Part shown: positions 26,024-35,706 of the stretch, piece after piece
Position numbering within the stretch: position 1 is the stretch's first letter
Layout: every line of letters starts with the position of its first letter
Source of the DNA: Pseudodesulfovibrio sp. zrk46
GTDB lineage: Bacteria > Desulfobacterota > Desulfovibrionia > Desulfovibrionales > Desulfovibrionaceae
DNA: 64,000 nt
Assembly: GCF_012516435.1 (NCBI RefSeq)
Contig: NZ_CP051216.1
Coordinates: 622,001 to 686,000 of the forward strand
Direction of reading: 5' to 3'
The notes under the pieces: model-generated
What the model was told of the DNA's origin: nothing
The model's input: the letters and a program-made list of their open reading frames with translations, nothing else
Databases searched by the model: none
Program-made: the position numbers and the translations under genes

Positions 26024-27421
26024 CTAGCGTCGCGTCAACCCGAACTTCTTCAGCTTGTACTGGAGGGTACGGCGGCTGATGCCCAGCGCGTCTGCCGTGC
26101 GTTCGCGGTGGTTGCCGTTTTCTTCCAGCGCACGCATGATGGCGAGCTTCTCAGCCTCTTCCAAGGACGCCGGAGCACTCATGTTCTGCTGGCCCACTTC
26201 CGGCTCAAAACCGTTAGACATATCCACGGCGGCCTCGCGGGCGCCGGTGATCTGGGGCGGCAACAGATCGGGACCCAACGCATCGGCCCTCGACAGGATC
26301 AATGCGCGCTCCAGCACGTTCTCCAGTTCGCGCACGTTGCCCGGCCAGTCGTAGCCAGACAAAGCGTCCAGGAATGCAGGCGTCACAGTACGGATGATCT
26401 TGTGATTCTTGTTGCCCAGACGGCGCAGCAGGAAGCTCACCAGCAGGGGCAGATCTTCCTTGCGCTCGCACAGGGGCGGAATGCGGATTTCCAGCACGGC
26501 GAGGCGATAGTACAGGTCTTCACGGAAGCGTCCCGCCGCGACCTCGGCCTTGAGATTGCGGTTGGTGGCCGCGATAATACGGGTGTCCACCTTCACGGTC
26601 TGCACGGAACCGAGCGGTTCGATGGTCTTCTCCTGCAGCGCCCGCAGCAGCTTGGCCTGCAAAGCGGCTGGCATTTCACCGATTTCATCGAGGAACAGGG
26701 TACCACCGTCTGCCAACTGGAAACGCCCCGGCTTGTCCTTGACCGCGCCGGTAAATGCACCCTTTTCGTAACCGAAGAGTTCACTTTCCAGCAGGTCATC
26801 AGGCAAGGCAGCACAGTTGACCTTGATGAGCGGGCGGTTGGCGCGATTGCTTGCACGATGCAAGCCCTCGGCGACCAATTCCTTACCGGTACCGGACTGA
26901 CCAAGGATCAGCACGGTGGCTTCACTCGGACCGGCCTGACCGATCAGATCGCGCACTCGTTCGATGCCGGGACTCGCACCGATGAAATCCGGCTCGCTGC
27001 TCACCTCGGCCTTGAGGCGGGCGTTCTCTTTGATCAGCTTGTGATATTCATACGCCTTGCTCAGCACGGCGGTCAGTTCGTCATTGTCCGCGGGCTTGGT
27101 CAGGTAGTCGAAGGCGCCCTTCTTCATGGCGTCCACGGCGCTGCCGACGCTGCCAAAGGCAGTCAGCAAGACCACGGGCATACCCGGACGGCGCACCTGC
27201 AATTCCTTGAGCAGCTGCATGCCGTCCATACCCGGCATCTTCATGTCGACCATGGCGACATCGGGGAAGGTGTCGGATTCGGCCTCCTCTGCCAGCACCG
27301 TCAAAGCGCGCTCACCTGAGTCGGCCTCAAGGACCTGCCAGCCGTCGTCTTCCAACACGGCACGAACCATCATCCGGTGACCCGGCTCATCATCAACTAT
27401 CAGTACAATTCTATCATCCAT
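26024..27421 (-). CDS. sigma-54-dependent response regulator, ZraR-like
   Basis: This NtrC-class regulator of 465 residues has a receiver domain (about 4-120; [14 protein letters not shown], phospho-Asp in MVDMKMPG) and an AAA+ domain. The latter shows Walker A GQSGTGKE, the sigma-54 loop GAFTGA and LDEIGEMP. A Fis-type DNA-binding end follows ([20 protein letters not shown]). The start at 27421 has GGAGG 6 bases upstream; an 18-codon longer frame is less likely. It follows the partner kinase gene by 165 bp and probably activates the zraP-like promoter at 30982 and the SHOCT promoter at 21195. Confidence 0.93.
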   Translation of the reverse strand: MDDRIVLIVDDEPGHRMMVRAVLEDDGWQVLEADSGERALTVLAEEAESDTFPDVAMVDMKMPGMDGMQLLKELQVRRPGMPVVLLTAFGSVGSAVDAMKKGAFDYLTKPADNDELTAVLSKAYEYHKLIKENARLKAEVSSEPDFIGASPGIERVRDLIGQAGPSEATVLILGQSGTGKELVAEGLHRASNRANRPLIKVNCAALPDDLLESELFGYEKGAFTGAVKDKPGRFQLADGGTLFLDEIGEMPAALQAKLLRALQEKTIEPLGSVQTVKVDTRIIAATNRNLKAEVAAGRFREDLYYRLAVLEIRIPPLCERKEDLPLLVSFLLRRLGNKNHKIIRTVTPAFLDALSGYDWPGNVRELENVLERALILSRADALGPDLLPPQITGAREAAVDMSNGFEPEVGQQNMSAPASLEEAEKLAIMRALEENGNHRERTADALGISRRTLQYKLKKFGLTRR

Positions 27422-27586
27422 AAGATGCCTCCGTTCCCATCCCCCTTTTACCAAACTATTTGGCAGCGCCTTCACGCGGTCGGGGAATAAGGGAGTCCGC
27501 TCTGCTTATCGTTACGGCTTACGAAATGGGTAAGCCGATTGAATACTTTATCTGCAAAGAGCAATGTGCCGGTTGTCACCGACGGT

Positions 27587-29398
27587 TTATTCGAACTCTC
27601 CCTCCGCAGGGGTTTCACCATTCGGGAAGAAGAGCTTCACGCGCATGCCTTCGCCGGGCTGGGAGTCCACAACGACCTGTCCCTTGTGGGCACGCATGAT
27701 ATTCTGGACAATGGCAAGACCAAGTCCGGTACCGGTCTTCTTGCCGGTAACAAAGGGCTTGAAAATATCCTCATCCATCTCCGGGTCAAGGCCGGGACCA
27801 TCATCTTCCACGATGACCCACACGCCGTTTTCATCTCGCTCGGAGAAGAGGCGTACGTGGCCGGGCTTGTCGCACTTGTCGCAAGCCACAATGGCGTCGA
27901 GGCTGTTGGAGATCAGATTGAGCAGCACCTGCCGGAGCGCATCCGGGTCGGCAAAGGCCGTCTCCGCGCCGAAGTCGAACAAAGGTTCGGCCTGCTTGGT
28001 CTCGAAATCAAAACGCATGAGCTGCTTGATGGAATCGCCCAGTTCAGCCAGATCAAGAGACATGGGATCAAGACGACGCGGGCGAGCCAGATACAGCAGG
28101 TCCGTGACTACGCGGTTGAGGCGGTCCGCCTCCTGCACCATGGTGGTGGCGTACTGATCGAGGGGCGCCTGTCCCTTGAGCTTGTTGGCGAAGAGTTGGG
28201 CAAACCCGCGCAGGGAGCTTAAGGGGTTGCGCACCTCATGGGCCACGCCTGCAGCCAGGGAGCCGATGGCGGCCAGTCGCTTGGCCTCGTTCAAATCTTC
28301 CTCAAGGGAGCGCAACTCGGTACGGTCACGGATGAGCACCAGCTTCTGGCCCAAATCAGAGGCATCGTCCTCGCCCTGCTCCTGGAAGGGCAGCGAGAGG
28401 ATTTCCAACTGACGGCCCTGATAGTCGAACTGCTGCCACTGGTAATCGGCGGACTCCGGAGACTCTCCGGTCTCACGACCAAAGGGAAGAGCCTGCCAGT
28501 TCGCGCCGAGGATTTCCGGCACACCGTCCTCGTCCTTTGGCGAAAGAAGACGCTTGGCCGAATGGTTGGCGGCCATGATCTCCCCTGTCTCGGACAGGGT
28601 GACGATGCCGTCGGGCATGTTGTCGAGCAGCTTGTTCTGGAAGCGTTCCATCCGGATCAGCCTGCGTCCCTCGCCACGACGACGAAGATAGGCGAAGGCC
28701 AGAGACCAGAGCACTACGGCTGCGAGAAAAACGTAACCGGTCTGATAGGTGGCGGCGCGACGGTACTGGCGAAACTGGGCCAGATGCTTTTCCGCGTTGA
28801 ACCCCACTACGAGGTAGACGTGGTCGTCCGTAAAGCCGTTCTCTTCCCGGCCTTTACCCTGCCCTTTGCCGTGACGCATGCCCATCCCCATGCCGCGCGG
28901 AACTTCACCCGCGAGGAGGGAGGAAATGCCGGGCTGCACCTTGAGGCCGGAGATCAATACATCATGCTTGTCGTATTCGGCCATGACGTGCCAGGCGCGG
29001 CCCGCTTCCACATTCTGGGTCACGTTCTCAGGCAGATTGATGGAGGGCTTGGTCTTGTCGCTTTCAGAAGTAACGATGGGACGGCCTTCATCACCGTACA
29101 GGGTGATGAACATGATATCTTCCGAGGAGGCGAGTTCTGTGAAAAGCTCCTCGGCCATGGCCGGAAACAGGGGAACGGCCTGCGGATTCATGCGCAAAGA
29201 ACGCATGATGCGGCTCAGATTGTTGTCCACTCCACGCAGGATGGACGAGCCTGTCATGATCATGTGGTCCTCGACGATTTCGCGCTGGTGCGCGATGGAC
29301 CGCCACGTCAGATACAGACTGCCGATACCCAGCACGATGAGTGCCAGAACAAGGGCCACCAGAGGCCCTTTTTCCTTGCCGATGGAGTGGACTTCCAT
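27587..29398 (-). CDS. sensor histidine kinase, ZraS-like
   Basis: This kinase of 603 residues has a membrane helix (about 12-31), a periplasmic sensor region, a second helix (about 215-235), a PAS domain (about 245-350) and HisKA with GVAHEVRNPLSSLRGFAQLF. The ATPase domain contains EDDGPGLDPEMDEDIF and GTGLGLAIVQNI. The periplasmic loop carries a Met/Gly/His-rich stretch (MGMGMRHGKGQGKG), which could bind a metal. It lies between the DUF4405 gene and the regulator on the same strand, like an expanded zraPSR locus. Confidence 0.9.
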   Translation of the reverse strand: MEVHSIGKEKGPLVALVLALIVLGIGSLYLTWRSIAHQREIVEDHMIMTGSSILRGVDNNLSRIMRSLRMNPQAVPLFPAMAEELFTELASSEDIMFITLYGDEGRPIVTSESDKTKPSINLPENVTQNVEAGRAWHVMAEYDKHDVLISGLKVQPGISSLLAGEVPRGMGMGMRHGKGQGKGREENGFTDDHVYLVVGFNAEKHLAQFRQYRRAATYQTGYVFLAAVVLWSLAFAYLRRRGEGRRLIRMERFQNKLLDNMPDGIVTLSETGEIMAANHSAKRLLSPKDEDGVPEILGANWQALPFGRETGESPESADYQWQQFDYQGRQLEILSLPFQEQGEDDASDLGQKLVLIRDRTELRSLEEDLNEAKRLAAIGSLAAGVAHEVRNPLSSLRGFAQLFANKLKGQAPLDQYATTMVQEADRLNRVVTDLLYLARPRRLDPMSLDLAELGDSIKQLMRFDFETKQAEPLFDFGAETAFADPDALRQVLLNLISNSLDAIVACDKCDKPGHVRLFSERDENGVWVIVEDDGPGLDPEMDEDIFKPFVTGKKTGTGLGLAIVQNIMRAHKGQVVVDSQPGEGMRVKLFFPNGETPAEGEFE

Positions 29399-29422
29399 AA
29401 ACTTCCGTTCCGTTATGCCCTG

Positions 29423-30238
29423 CTACTTGGCGCGTAGGGCGTTGTATACTTCCTTGGGGCTGATGCCGTTCTTGTTGCCGATTTCCTTCATTGTCATGTC
29501 TCCATCAGCCTGAATGGAAAGGGATGCCAGCTTGCTCAGCGCATCGTCCAAAGGCAGGCCAAAAGAGGTACAGAGATCGGCGAACCGGAGCTTGCCCGTA
29601 CCTTCCGGCGGCATGGCCGGCAGTCCGGCGAAGGGATCTCCACCCAGTGCGCCGCGAATCGTATTGAGCACCTGTTGCGGGCTCACGCCCTTGGAGGCGG
29701 CGATATCCACAATCCTTGATTCAAGGGTCACCCCTTCATAGCCAGCCTGTTGCAAGGCAGCCAGAGCTTCCTTGGCATCAAAACCGAGGAAACCGCAAAA
29801 TTTCTTGAGAGGGCTGAGCTCTGCATGACCATAGGGAGGATTGCCATAGGTCTCTGCGGCGGCATCCTTGATGGAGGCCCCCAGATCCAGCAGCTGCTGC
29901 ATGGGGGGAAGATGGAAGAGCGTGCCCACGGCAACAAAAAGAGTGAGGAGCACGCTGATAATCATGGGCGCAGTCATGACCACCATCTCGCGGGATTTGT
30001 TTTTCATGTAGGACATGATGGGCTTCCAGTTCAGCCAAAGGTGGATGAACAACATCACGAGGAACAGAGTTCCCACGGTGATATGGATGTCACCCCACTG
30101 TTCCTTGGAAAGGCCCATAAGATGCCAATCGGCCCAGTAGGCGACACGGCCTTGGGGCACGACATAGAGCACCACGCTGGTGATGAGCGTGACGATGAAG
30201 GAAATGAAGCTGGTCAGAGATGTGATTTTTCGAAGCAT
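29423..30238 (-). CDS. DUF4405-type membrane protein with SAP-like C-terminal repeats
   Basis: This protein of 271 residues begins with a membrane region of three to four helices resembling cytochrome b-like DUF4405 proteins. His residues (DIHITVGTLFLVMLFIHLW) could bind haem. The C-terminal half is soluble and has three related segments, each with a pattern like VDIAASKGVSPQQVLNTI, FADLCTSFGLPLDDALSKL and MKEIGNKNGISPKEVYNAL. GGAG precedes the ATG. It lies between the zraP-like gene and the kinase, so it probably takes part in the same envelope response. Its exact function is unknown. Confidence 0.75.
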   Translation of the reverse strand: MLRKITSLTSFISFIVTLITSVVLYVVPQGRVAYWADWHLMGLSKEQWGDIHITVGTLFLVMLFIHLWLNWKPIMSYMKNKSREMVVMTAPMIISVLLTLFVAVGTLFHLPPMQQLLDLGASIKDAAAETYGNPPYGHAELSPLKKFCGFLGFDAKEALAALQQAGYEGVTLESRIVDIAASKGVSPQQVLNTIRGALGGDPFAGLPAMPPEGTGKLRFADLCTSFGLPLDDALSKLASLSIQADGDMTMKEIGNKNGISPKEVYNALRAK

Positions 30239-30408
30239 TACGGTCTCCGGGTTATGGGGTTTCCCGTCTCCCTCACGACGGGCACTGTCAGTATTGCTGT
30301 TTCGTCACAACCTTGCGGTCCATTATTTTCACATCACAACGGGGCGGCCTTTCCCCGTGAAAAGCCGCCCCGCCTTATCCTGTTTTCCGGGGTTATCGGA
30401 AAAGTTTT

Positions 30409-30900
30409 TTAGTACATGCCTTGTCCCTGGCCCATACCGCGACCCTGACCGGAGCCATAACCTGGGCAGGATTCCTGACCGTATCGGGGGCAGGAGCCGA
30501 AGCCGTTACCAACCACGACACCGGTTTCCTTTTCCAGTTCGGCAGCCATGTTCTGGCGGGTATCGACCATCTTGTCGCGCAGCTTGGAAATATCAGCAGT
30601 CAGCTTGCCAATCGCCTTCTCATCAGCGTTTCCGCCGTTGATCATGGCCTGCAGAGTGGAGTGCTTGGTCCACATCTCAGTGCGAAGCTCCTGGAACTGG
30701 CCGAAGTACTTTTCATAAATCTTGTCCACGGCAGCCTGCTTCTCAGGGGTCAGCTGGCTGTAAAGAGAGTTGCCATAGCCGTTGCCTCCGCAACCGCGTC
30801 CATAGCCCTTGCCATAGCCGGGTCCGGCGAAAGAAAAAGCAGCCATAGCCATAACGAGGACGGCAGCCAATGCTGTGATGGTGATGTTCTTTTTAGTCAT
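30409..30900 (-). CDS. ZraP-like periplasmic metal-sensing/chaperone protein
   Basis: This exported protein of 163 residues resembles the Spy/CpxP/ZraP group. It has a signal peptide (about 1-25, ending AFSFA), a Gly/Tyr-rich stretch, an LTPEKQAAVDKIYEKYF motif (LTxxQ type) and a helical region. The C-terminal tail is rich in Gly, Met, Gln and Cys (SGQGRGMGQGQGMY). ZraP binds zinc and helps control ZraSR in E. coli. The start at 30900 has GGAG upstream and a sigma-54 promoter about 70 nt before it. Confidence 0.85.
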   Translation of the reverse strand: MTKKNITITALAAVLVMAMAAFSFAGPGYGKGYGRGCGGNGYGNSLYSQLTPEKQAAVDKIYEKYFGQFQELRTEMWTKHSTLQAMINGGNADEKAIGKLTADISKLRDKMVDTRQNMAAELEKETGVVVGNGFGSCPRYGQESCPGYGSGQGRGMGQGQGMY

Positions 30901-30981
30901 TGGTAATCTCCTATATACGTAAAAGGTTTCTTGCAGAAGGAAGAAGAAGGAGTGTGTTTTCGCTTCTTTCACCAATCAACA

Positions 30982-30997
30982 AGCACACCCTGTGCCA
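30982..30997 (-). promoter_or_regulatory. sigma-54 promoter of the zraP-like gene
   Basis: On the minus strand TGGCACAGGGTGTGCT fits the -24/-12 consensus with exact GG-N10-GC spacing. The predicted start is near 30971. Confidence 0.8.
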
Positions 30998-31061
30998 AAC
31001 AGGTAACCAACTGATATTTAAGAATCAACATCACTTTTCAAAGAACAAAAGCACTTTTTTT

Positions 31062-31133
31062 GTGCAACACCATGCACAGACTTTTGCACATTTTGTGTAA
31101 CGAGTGCAAGCCTGTTTCCTTGACAATGTGCAA
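31062..31133. promoter_or_regulatory. candidate ZraR-type enhancer cluster
   Basis: This stretch holds the dyad GTGCAACACCATGCACAG (31062-31079), then TTGCACATTTTGTGTAA, GAGTGCAAG and ATGTGCAAAG. The first dyad is centred about 100 bp upstream of the predicted zraP start and is near-identical to the site upstream of the SHOCT gene. The sites also lie upstream of divergent fmdB. Confidence 0.6.
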
Positions 31134-31188
31134 AGAAGTCGCATTTGGTGTGCATCAGCCACATCAATAGCAAGGGAGGAATACCTGT

Positions 31189-31404
31189 ATGCCCATCTAT
31201 GAATACAAATGCGAAGAGTGCGGCCACGAGTTCGAGGAACTGGTCTCCAGCCAGGAAGCCGTGCCTCCGTGTCCCAAATGTAAATCCGAGAAGGTCGCCA
31301 AGCTCATGAGTGCCTGCGCCGTGCAGACCGAAGGCTCTGGCGGCGGCATGCCGGACCTCGGCGCCATGCCCCCCATGGGCGGTGGCTGCGGCGGTGGCGG
31401 CTGA
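31189..31404 (+). CDS. FmdB-family zinc ribbon protein
   Basis: This protein of 71 residues starts MPIYEYKCEECGHEFEEL and has a second Cys pair (CPKCKSEK), giving a zinc ribbon typical of FmdB-like regulators. The C-terminal half is low complexity, Gly/Met/Pro-rich and ends GGGCGGGG. GGAGGAA precedes the ATG. It is divergent from the zraP-like gene. FmdB-type proteins have been proposed to regulate other genes, but the role is not established. Confidence 0.88.
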   Translation: MPIYEYKCEECGHEFEELVSSQEAVPPCPKCKSEKVAKLMSACAVQTEGSGGGMPDLGAMPPMGGGCGGGG

Positions 31405-31447
31405 GGCATTTAACACGCTGTCCCGGTCCGGGACGCATCATTTTTCA

Positions 31448-31480
31448 GGGATTGTCCGTGAGGACAATCCCTTTTCTTTT
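31448..31480 (+). terminator. intrinsic terminator after fmdB-like gene
   Basis: GGGATTGTCC (31448-31457) pairs with GGACAATCCC (31462-31471), followed by TTTTCTTTT. A second small dyad (GTCCCGGTCCGGGAC) lies just before it. Confidence 0.88.
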
Positions 31481-31665
31481 GTATAGGCGACAAGCAATAT
31501 AATAGCCCATGATATCCGCTGGAGATAACAATTCTACAGTGATGCGAATGCGTCAGTAAGCCCTTGAGGAATGGATGGGGGAACGCGCTCGGCCTCACAA
31601 ACACAGCCTTAAATAAAACCAGTAACTATTGCGACATAGTCGCTTTATGGGATAGAAGTGGAACC

Positions 31666-32433
31666 ATGTCCTTCATTGTCAGATTAGCAATACTCGTATT
31701 CGCAATTATTCTTCCCCTTGGTGCTCAGGCCGGGGAGTTCAAAGTGTGGACCAACAACCTCCCGCCGGTGAAGGACGTCAAGGACGGCCTGCCATCCGGT
31801 ATCATCGGCGACGTACTGATTGAGATCATGGCTGACAACGGCATCCACTTCGAGACTGGCGACGCACAGCTCTTCCCGCTTAAGGATGCAATCCTCCTTG
31901 CCACCGAAACTCCAGGCGGTATCATTTTGGGCACCATGCGTACGACAGAACGCGACAGCATGTTCAAGTGGATCGGCCCCATTTATACCTCTACCATGGG
32001 TTTCCTTGCCGCCAAGAGCAGCAATATTGAGCTGAACTCCGTAAGCGATGCCAATCAATACCGCGTCGGCACCATTGTGAATAGCGGATCAGAAAAGGTC
32101 GCACACATGCAGAAACTCGACCTTGAGAAGGCCTTCCGGCTCACGGACAACATCAATGCCATAGACCTGCTCGTTGGCGGCGAGATCGACTTGCTGGTCT
32201 TTCCCAAGTCCTCCGCCTTCTACCTCATGCTTGAAGAGAACGTGAACCCCAATGACTTTGAGATGGTCCTTTAATTGAGGTCGGTGGAGTTGTCCATCGG
32301 TTTCAACGTGGAGACAGACGACTCTTTGATCGAAAGCCTCAGGCAGTCATTCAAGAAGATTCAAAAGCCGGATGCCACCGGCATGTCACGATACCAGCAG
32401 ATCGTATCCAAGTATTTCCGCCCAACACTCTAA
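31666..32433 (+). pseudogene. periplasmic binding protein (SBP family 3) interrupted by an in-frame TAA
   Basis: The gene encodes a signal peptide (MSFIVRLAILVFAIILPLGAQA) and a type-2 binding domain up to NDFEMVL, where TAA occurs at 32272-32274. The same frame continues without a shift for 52 codons as [16 protein letters not shown]... and ends KYFRPTL at the stop at 32431. The tail looks like the normal C-terminal helices of the family ([14 protein letters not shown]). One base change (GAA to TAA) would explain it, so this is probably a recent pseudogene, though a working shortened protein cannot be excluded. The ribosome site is weak. Confidence 0.8.
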
Positions 32434-32525
32434 CTTTTCGGCCATTTCCTGGCCGTTTCCTTTCGCGGCAAGAAGTGGTAGGTCTTTTCCTCATCGAATC
32501 ACCAATGTGTATTGAAGGAATAACC

Positions 32526-32984
32526 ATGCACGAAAGATTACCCTGGCCCGACTATTTCATGCGCATCGCCCACCTTGTGGCGCAACGCTCCACCTGCACC
32601 CGCCGCGCCGTAGGCGCCATTGCCGTCAAGGACAAACGCGTCCTGGCCACCGGCTACAACGGTGTGCCCACCAATATCGCCCACTGTGAAGACGTGGGCT
32701 GCATTCGTGACAAGATGGGTATCCCATCCGGCGAGCGCCACGAGCTTTGCCGCGGCCTTCACGCCGAGCAGAACGTCATAATTCAGGCAGCCACGCACAG
32801 CCTCGATCTCAAGGGATGCGATATCTACTGCACCACCAAGCCGTGCATTCTCTGCACCAAGATGCTGATCAACTGCGAAGTCCAGAACATCTATTTTTCC
32901 GAGAACTACCCTGACGAACTGTCCGAGGCCATGCTCGATGAGGCCGGAGTGAACTATGTATACATGCAGGGCGACTACAGCTAG
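32526..32984 (+). CDS. deoxycytidylate (dCMP) deaminase
   Basis: This zinc enzyme of 152 residues is predicted to convert dCMP to dUMP for thymidylate synthesis. The motif [12 protein letters not shown] (HAE) and [13 protein letters not shown] (PCxxC) give the zinc and catalytic residues of the cytidine deaminase superfamily. The start at 32526 ([12 protein letters not shown]) has GAAGGA upstream. The end overlaps the ribD start by 29 bp, so translation may be coupled. It is placed directly ahead of riboflavin genes, as in related species. Confidence 0.92.
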   Translation: MHERLPWPDYFMRIAHLVAQRSTCTRRAVGAIAVKDKRVLATGYNGVPTNIAHCEDVGCIRDKMGIPSGERHELCRGLHAEQNVIIQAATHSLDLKGCDIYCTTKPCILCTKMLINCEVQNIYFSENYPDELSEAMLDEAGVNYVYMQGDYS

Positions 32985-34095
32985 CCACGAAGACCACATG
33001 GCCTGCGCCATTGATCTGGCGCGCAAGGGACGTGGTGCCACTGCGCCCAATCCCTGCGTGGGAGCCGTGCTGGTGGACAAGGAAGGCTTTATCGTGGCTG
33101 GCGGCTGGCATACCCGCTACGGTGCGCTCCACGCTGAGCGCGAATGTCTGGCCACTGCCCGCGCCAAGGGCATCGATCCCACCGGCATGACCATGTACGT
33201 CACCCTTGAGCCGTGCAATCATCACGGCAAGACGCCGCCCTGCACCGAGGCCATCATCGAGGCGGGTATCGCCAAGGTGTTCATCGGCACTCGCGACCCC
33301 AACCCCGTGGCCGCTGGCGGCGTGGAGAAGCTGGAGAAGCACGGTATCAGCGTGGAGACCGGTGTACTCGAACAGGAGTGCAAGGACCTCATCGCGGATT
33401 TCCTGCTCTGGCAGCATTCCCACTCCACCTACAACATCGTCAAGATGGCCGCGACGCTGGACGGCAAGATCGCCTCGCGTCACCGCGTGCCCGAGCCCGT
33501 TTCCTGCCCGGAATCCTTCAACCGGGTACACCTGCTCCGGTCCATGGTCGATGCCGTGGTGGTCGGCGGCGGGACTTTCCGCGCAGACAATCCGAGCCTC
33601 ACCTGTCGACTGGACAATCTGGACGATAATTTCGAGCAGCCCTACGCAGTGATCGTCACCTCCAATCTGCCAGAGGAACCAAACGACTACACCATCCTCT
33701 GCGACCGACCGGAGCGGACCATCTTCTTCACCGATAATGAAACGGCCCGCACCCCTCTGGCTGACAAACTTCGAGAGCGAGGCACCCGCGTCTGGCCACT
33801 GCCCGGTGAACCGGGAGAGTTGAAGCTTTCTGTCGGTTTTGAGCGACTGCGCGCCGAGATCGGTTGCCACTATACATTGGTAGAAGGCGGTGGCGGGCTG
33901 GCCATGCAATGCGCTGCCCAGTCTGTGGCTGACGAGATCGTGCATTTCGTGACGCCGCGCATTCTTGGCGACGATGCAGCTCCGGCCGCTTATTCCGGTC
34001 GAGGCGAGGCCCGCATGGCCGACGCGATCAACTACCGTATTTCCCGCTCAGAGCGCACCGGCAAGGACATGATGCTGGTCCTCATGCCGCAGTAG
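32956..34095 (+). CDS. ribD: bifunctional pyrimidine deaminase/reductase RibD
   Basis: RibD catalyses the second and third steps of riboflavin synthesis. The 379-residue protein has an N-terminal deaminase ([43 protein letters not shown]) and a C-terminal reductase ([25 protein letters not shown]). The ATG at 32956 has GGAG 6 bases upstream and lies inside the dCMP deaminase gene; MACAI at 32998 is a less likely start. It is followed by ribE after 67 bp. Confidence 0.95.
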   Translation: MYTCRATTASHEDHMACAIDLARKGRGATAPNPCVGAVLVDKEGFIVAGGWHTRYGALHAERECLATARAKGIDPTGMTMYVTLEPCNHHGKTPPCTEAIIEAGIAKVFIGTRDPNPVAAGGVEKLEKHGISVETGVLEQECKDLIADFLLWQHSHSTYNIVKMAATLDGKIASRHRVPEPVSCPESFNRVHLLRSMVDAVVVGGGTFRADNPSLTCRLDNLDDNFEQPYAVIVTSNLPEEPNDYTILCDRPERTIFFTDNETARTPLADKLRERGTRVWPLPGEPGELKLSVGFERLRAEIGCHYTLVEGGGGLAMQCAAQSVADEIVHFVTPRILGDDAAPAAYSGRGEARMADAINYRISRSERTGKDMMLVLMPQ

Positions 34096-34162
34096 CCGGC
34101 GCGATTTACACCCGCGCCGCTCCCTGCTACAACCCGGCCAACGCAACTTTTACGAGGTAATT

Positions 34163-34825
34163 ATGTTCACAGGACTCGTCATGGGCATGGGCCGCATCGA
34201 GGCCGCCGATAATCGCGGCGCCGAAACCCGCTTCCGCATCAAGGCACTGTTCGATCTCCCGGAGATCGAGCTGGGCGAATCCATTGCGGTCAACGGTGTC
34301 TGTCTCACGGTAGAGACCTTTGGCGACAACTGGTTCACGGCCTACGCATCCCGCGAGACCATGTCCGTCACCTCACTGGGTGAACTCAAGATCGGCTCCA
34401 CCGCCAACCTCGAACGCGCCATGGCCATGGGCGACCGCTTTGGCGGGCACATCGTCTCCGGCCACGTCGACGCCCTCGCACAGGTGGCAGAGGTTCGCCC
34501 TGCCGGTGAATCCAACATCTACAAGCTGTCCTTTGATACCGCTCACGGCAAATACGTCATCCCCAAGGGATCCGTTGCGCTGGACGGTATTTCCCTGACA
34601 GTGAACGCCTGCGGTCCTGACTGGCTCGAAGTGAACATCATCCCCGAGACCCAGAAAGCCACCACCATCTCCGGTTGGGTTGCCGGCCGCAACGTCAACA
34701 TGGAGACTGATGTTATCGGTAAGTATGTTGAAAGAATGGTCGCCCCTTGGGTTGGTGGCGGTTCCAAGGAAGAAGCAAAGCAGTCCAAGATCACGATGGA
34801 TTACTTGCGTGAGCATGGATTCTAG
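34163..34825 (+). CDS. ribE: riboflavin synthase, alpha subunit
   Basis: This enzyme dismutates two lumazines to riboflavin. The 220-residue protein has two similar halves. The first begins MFTGLVMGMGRIE and includes VNGVCLTVETF; the second has GGHIVSGHVDALA and VALDGISLTVNACG. These are the paired lumazine-binding signatures. An ACGAGGT site precedes the ATG. It follows ribD on the same strand. A terminator and a large inverted repeat follow, which separates it from ribBA and ribH. Confidence 0.95.
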   Translation: MFTGLVMGMGRIEAADNRGAETRFRIKALFDLPEIELGESIAVNGVCLTVETFGDNWFTAYASRETMSVTSLGELKIGSTANLERAMAMGDRFGGHIVSGHVDALAQVAEVRPAGESNIYKLSFDTAHGKYVIPKGSVALDGISLTVNACGPDWLEVNIIPETQKATTISGWVAGRNVNMETDVIGKYVERMVAPWVGGGSKEEAKQSKITMDYLREHGF

Positions 34826-34860
34826 TTTCTTTCTTTGATGAAGCTGAAGAATTATGGAAG

Positions 34861-34885
34861 GCCGCCCTTTTGGGGCGGCTTTTTT
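34861..34885 (+). terminator. intrinsic terminator after ribE
   Basis: GCCGCCC (34861-34867) pairs with GGGCGGC (34873-34879), followed by six T. Confidence 0.88.
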
Positions 34886-34898
34886 GTTTGAGATAGGG

Positions 34899-35458
34899 AA
34901 AGGCAGAAATCAAAATTGGAGGCGGCTTATCAGCCGCGATAGACGGAAGAGGGGTTCGGCCCTGAAGGCCGACTTCTTTTTGTCTTGCGCGACAAAAATG
35001 AAGCAAAAAACGCGCTTGAGTTGCTTGGCCGCCTCGTGATTCGTCGGCAAGAATCTGATCCAAGCTGGCAGCTTTTTGCTTGTGATGCTTCGCTGCGCTT
35101 CGCCACAATCAAAACAAGACGCTGCCTGTCGCTTGGTCAGTTTCTAAGCCGCTTGAATCAAGGGCTGGTGTAGGTCTTCGTGTGGAGATCGAAGTCATTG
35201 AGCGCCTTTAGCATTCTTTTGCTTAAACATACAAAGACCGGATTCAGCATTAAGCCCCATCGTGCATAGAAGCTGACCAGATCGTTAGCCGCCGAACCCG
35301 AACAACTATCGGCAGCGACAAGTCGCGCAGCGCACCCCAAGGCTGACTATCTGGATCAGATTCTCGCCCGACGGGGCAGCGGGGCGATCAAAAGCCGCGC
35401 TTTTTTCGTTCTTTTTTGGGGCGGCTCAGCCAAAAAAGAACCGCCGTCCGCGCAGGAC
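34899..35458 (+). repeat. large inverted repeat, copy 1
   Basis: About 560 bp are repeated in inverted orientation at 43121-43760. The core from about 34958 to 35270 is almost identical, including a 62-codon open frame that differs at one codon. The outer end (GGCGGCTTATCAGCCGCGAT) and the inner end (an arm of the GGCGGCTCAGCC hairpin and GCGCAGGAC) also match. I see no convincing gene. The stretch 35459-35706 has GC-rich hairpins (GCGCTTGCAAAGCGC) and nothing else recognisable. Confidence 0.9.
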
Positions 35459-35706
35459 ATGGAGGAGCGAAAGCGACGGCTCTCGCGCTTGCAAAGCGCG
35501 CATCTTACATATAACCGCCGCCCGCTCAGGGCGGCCTTCCTTACCTCTTCTCAAAAAAAACACCCACACCCTCTAAAGATTCCCTTAAACCCGTCCGATA
35601 CGACTCGTGAACAGCCGAAATATACCCGGCTGCCAATTTGAAATATCAGGGGGCTGGGGAGCTACCCTTACAAACCCGCAAGGATCGCGGGGAGGGAGAG
35701 AAGATC

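Noticed and set aside
31056-31170. Repeated GTGCA motifs as a CRISPR-like array
   Set aside because: The repeats are short, irregular and partly inverted; they fit regulator binding sites better. No CRISPR array or cas gene was seen in the window.
32272-32274. Selenocysteine, pyrrolysine or frameshift explanation for the break in the binding protein
   Set aside because: The codon is TAA and the frame does not change, so a simple nonsense mutation is sufficient.
34985-35173. 62-codon frame in both inverted repeat copies (also 43406-43594)
   Set aside because: It lies in near-identical DNA, has no ribosome site or known motif, and can be explained by DNA conservation alone.
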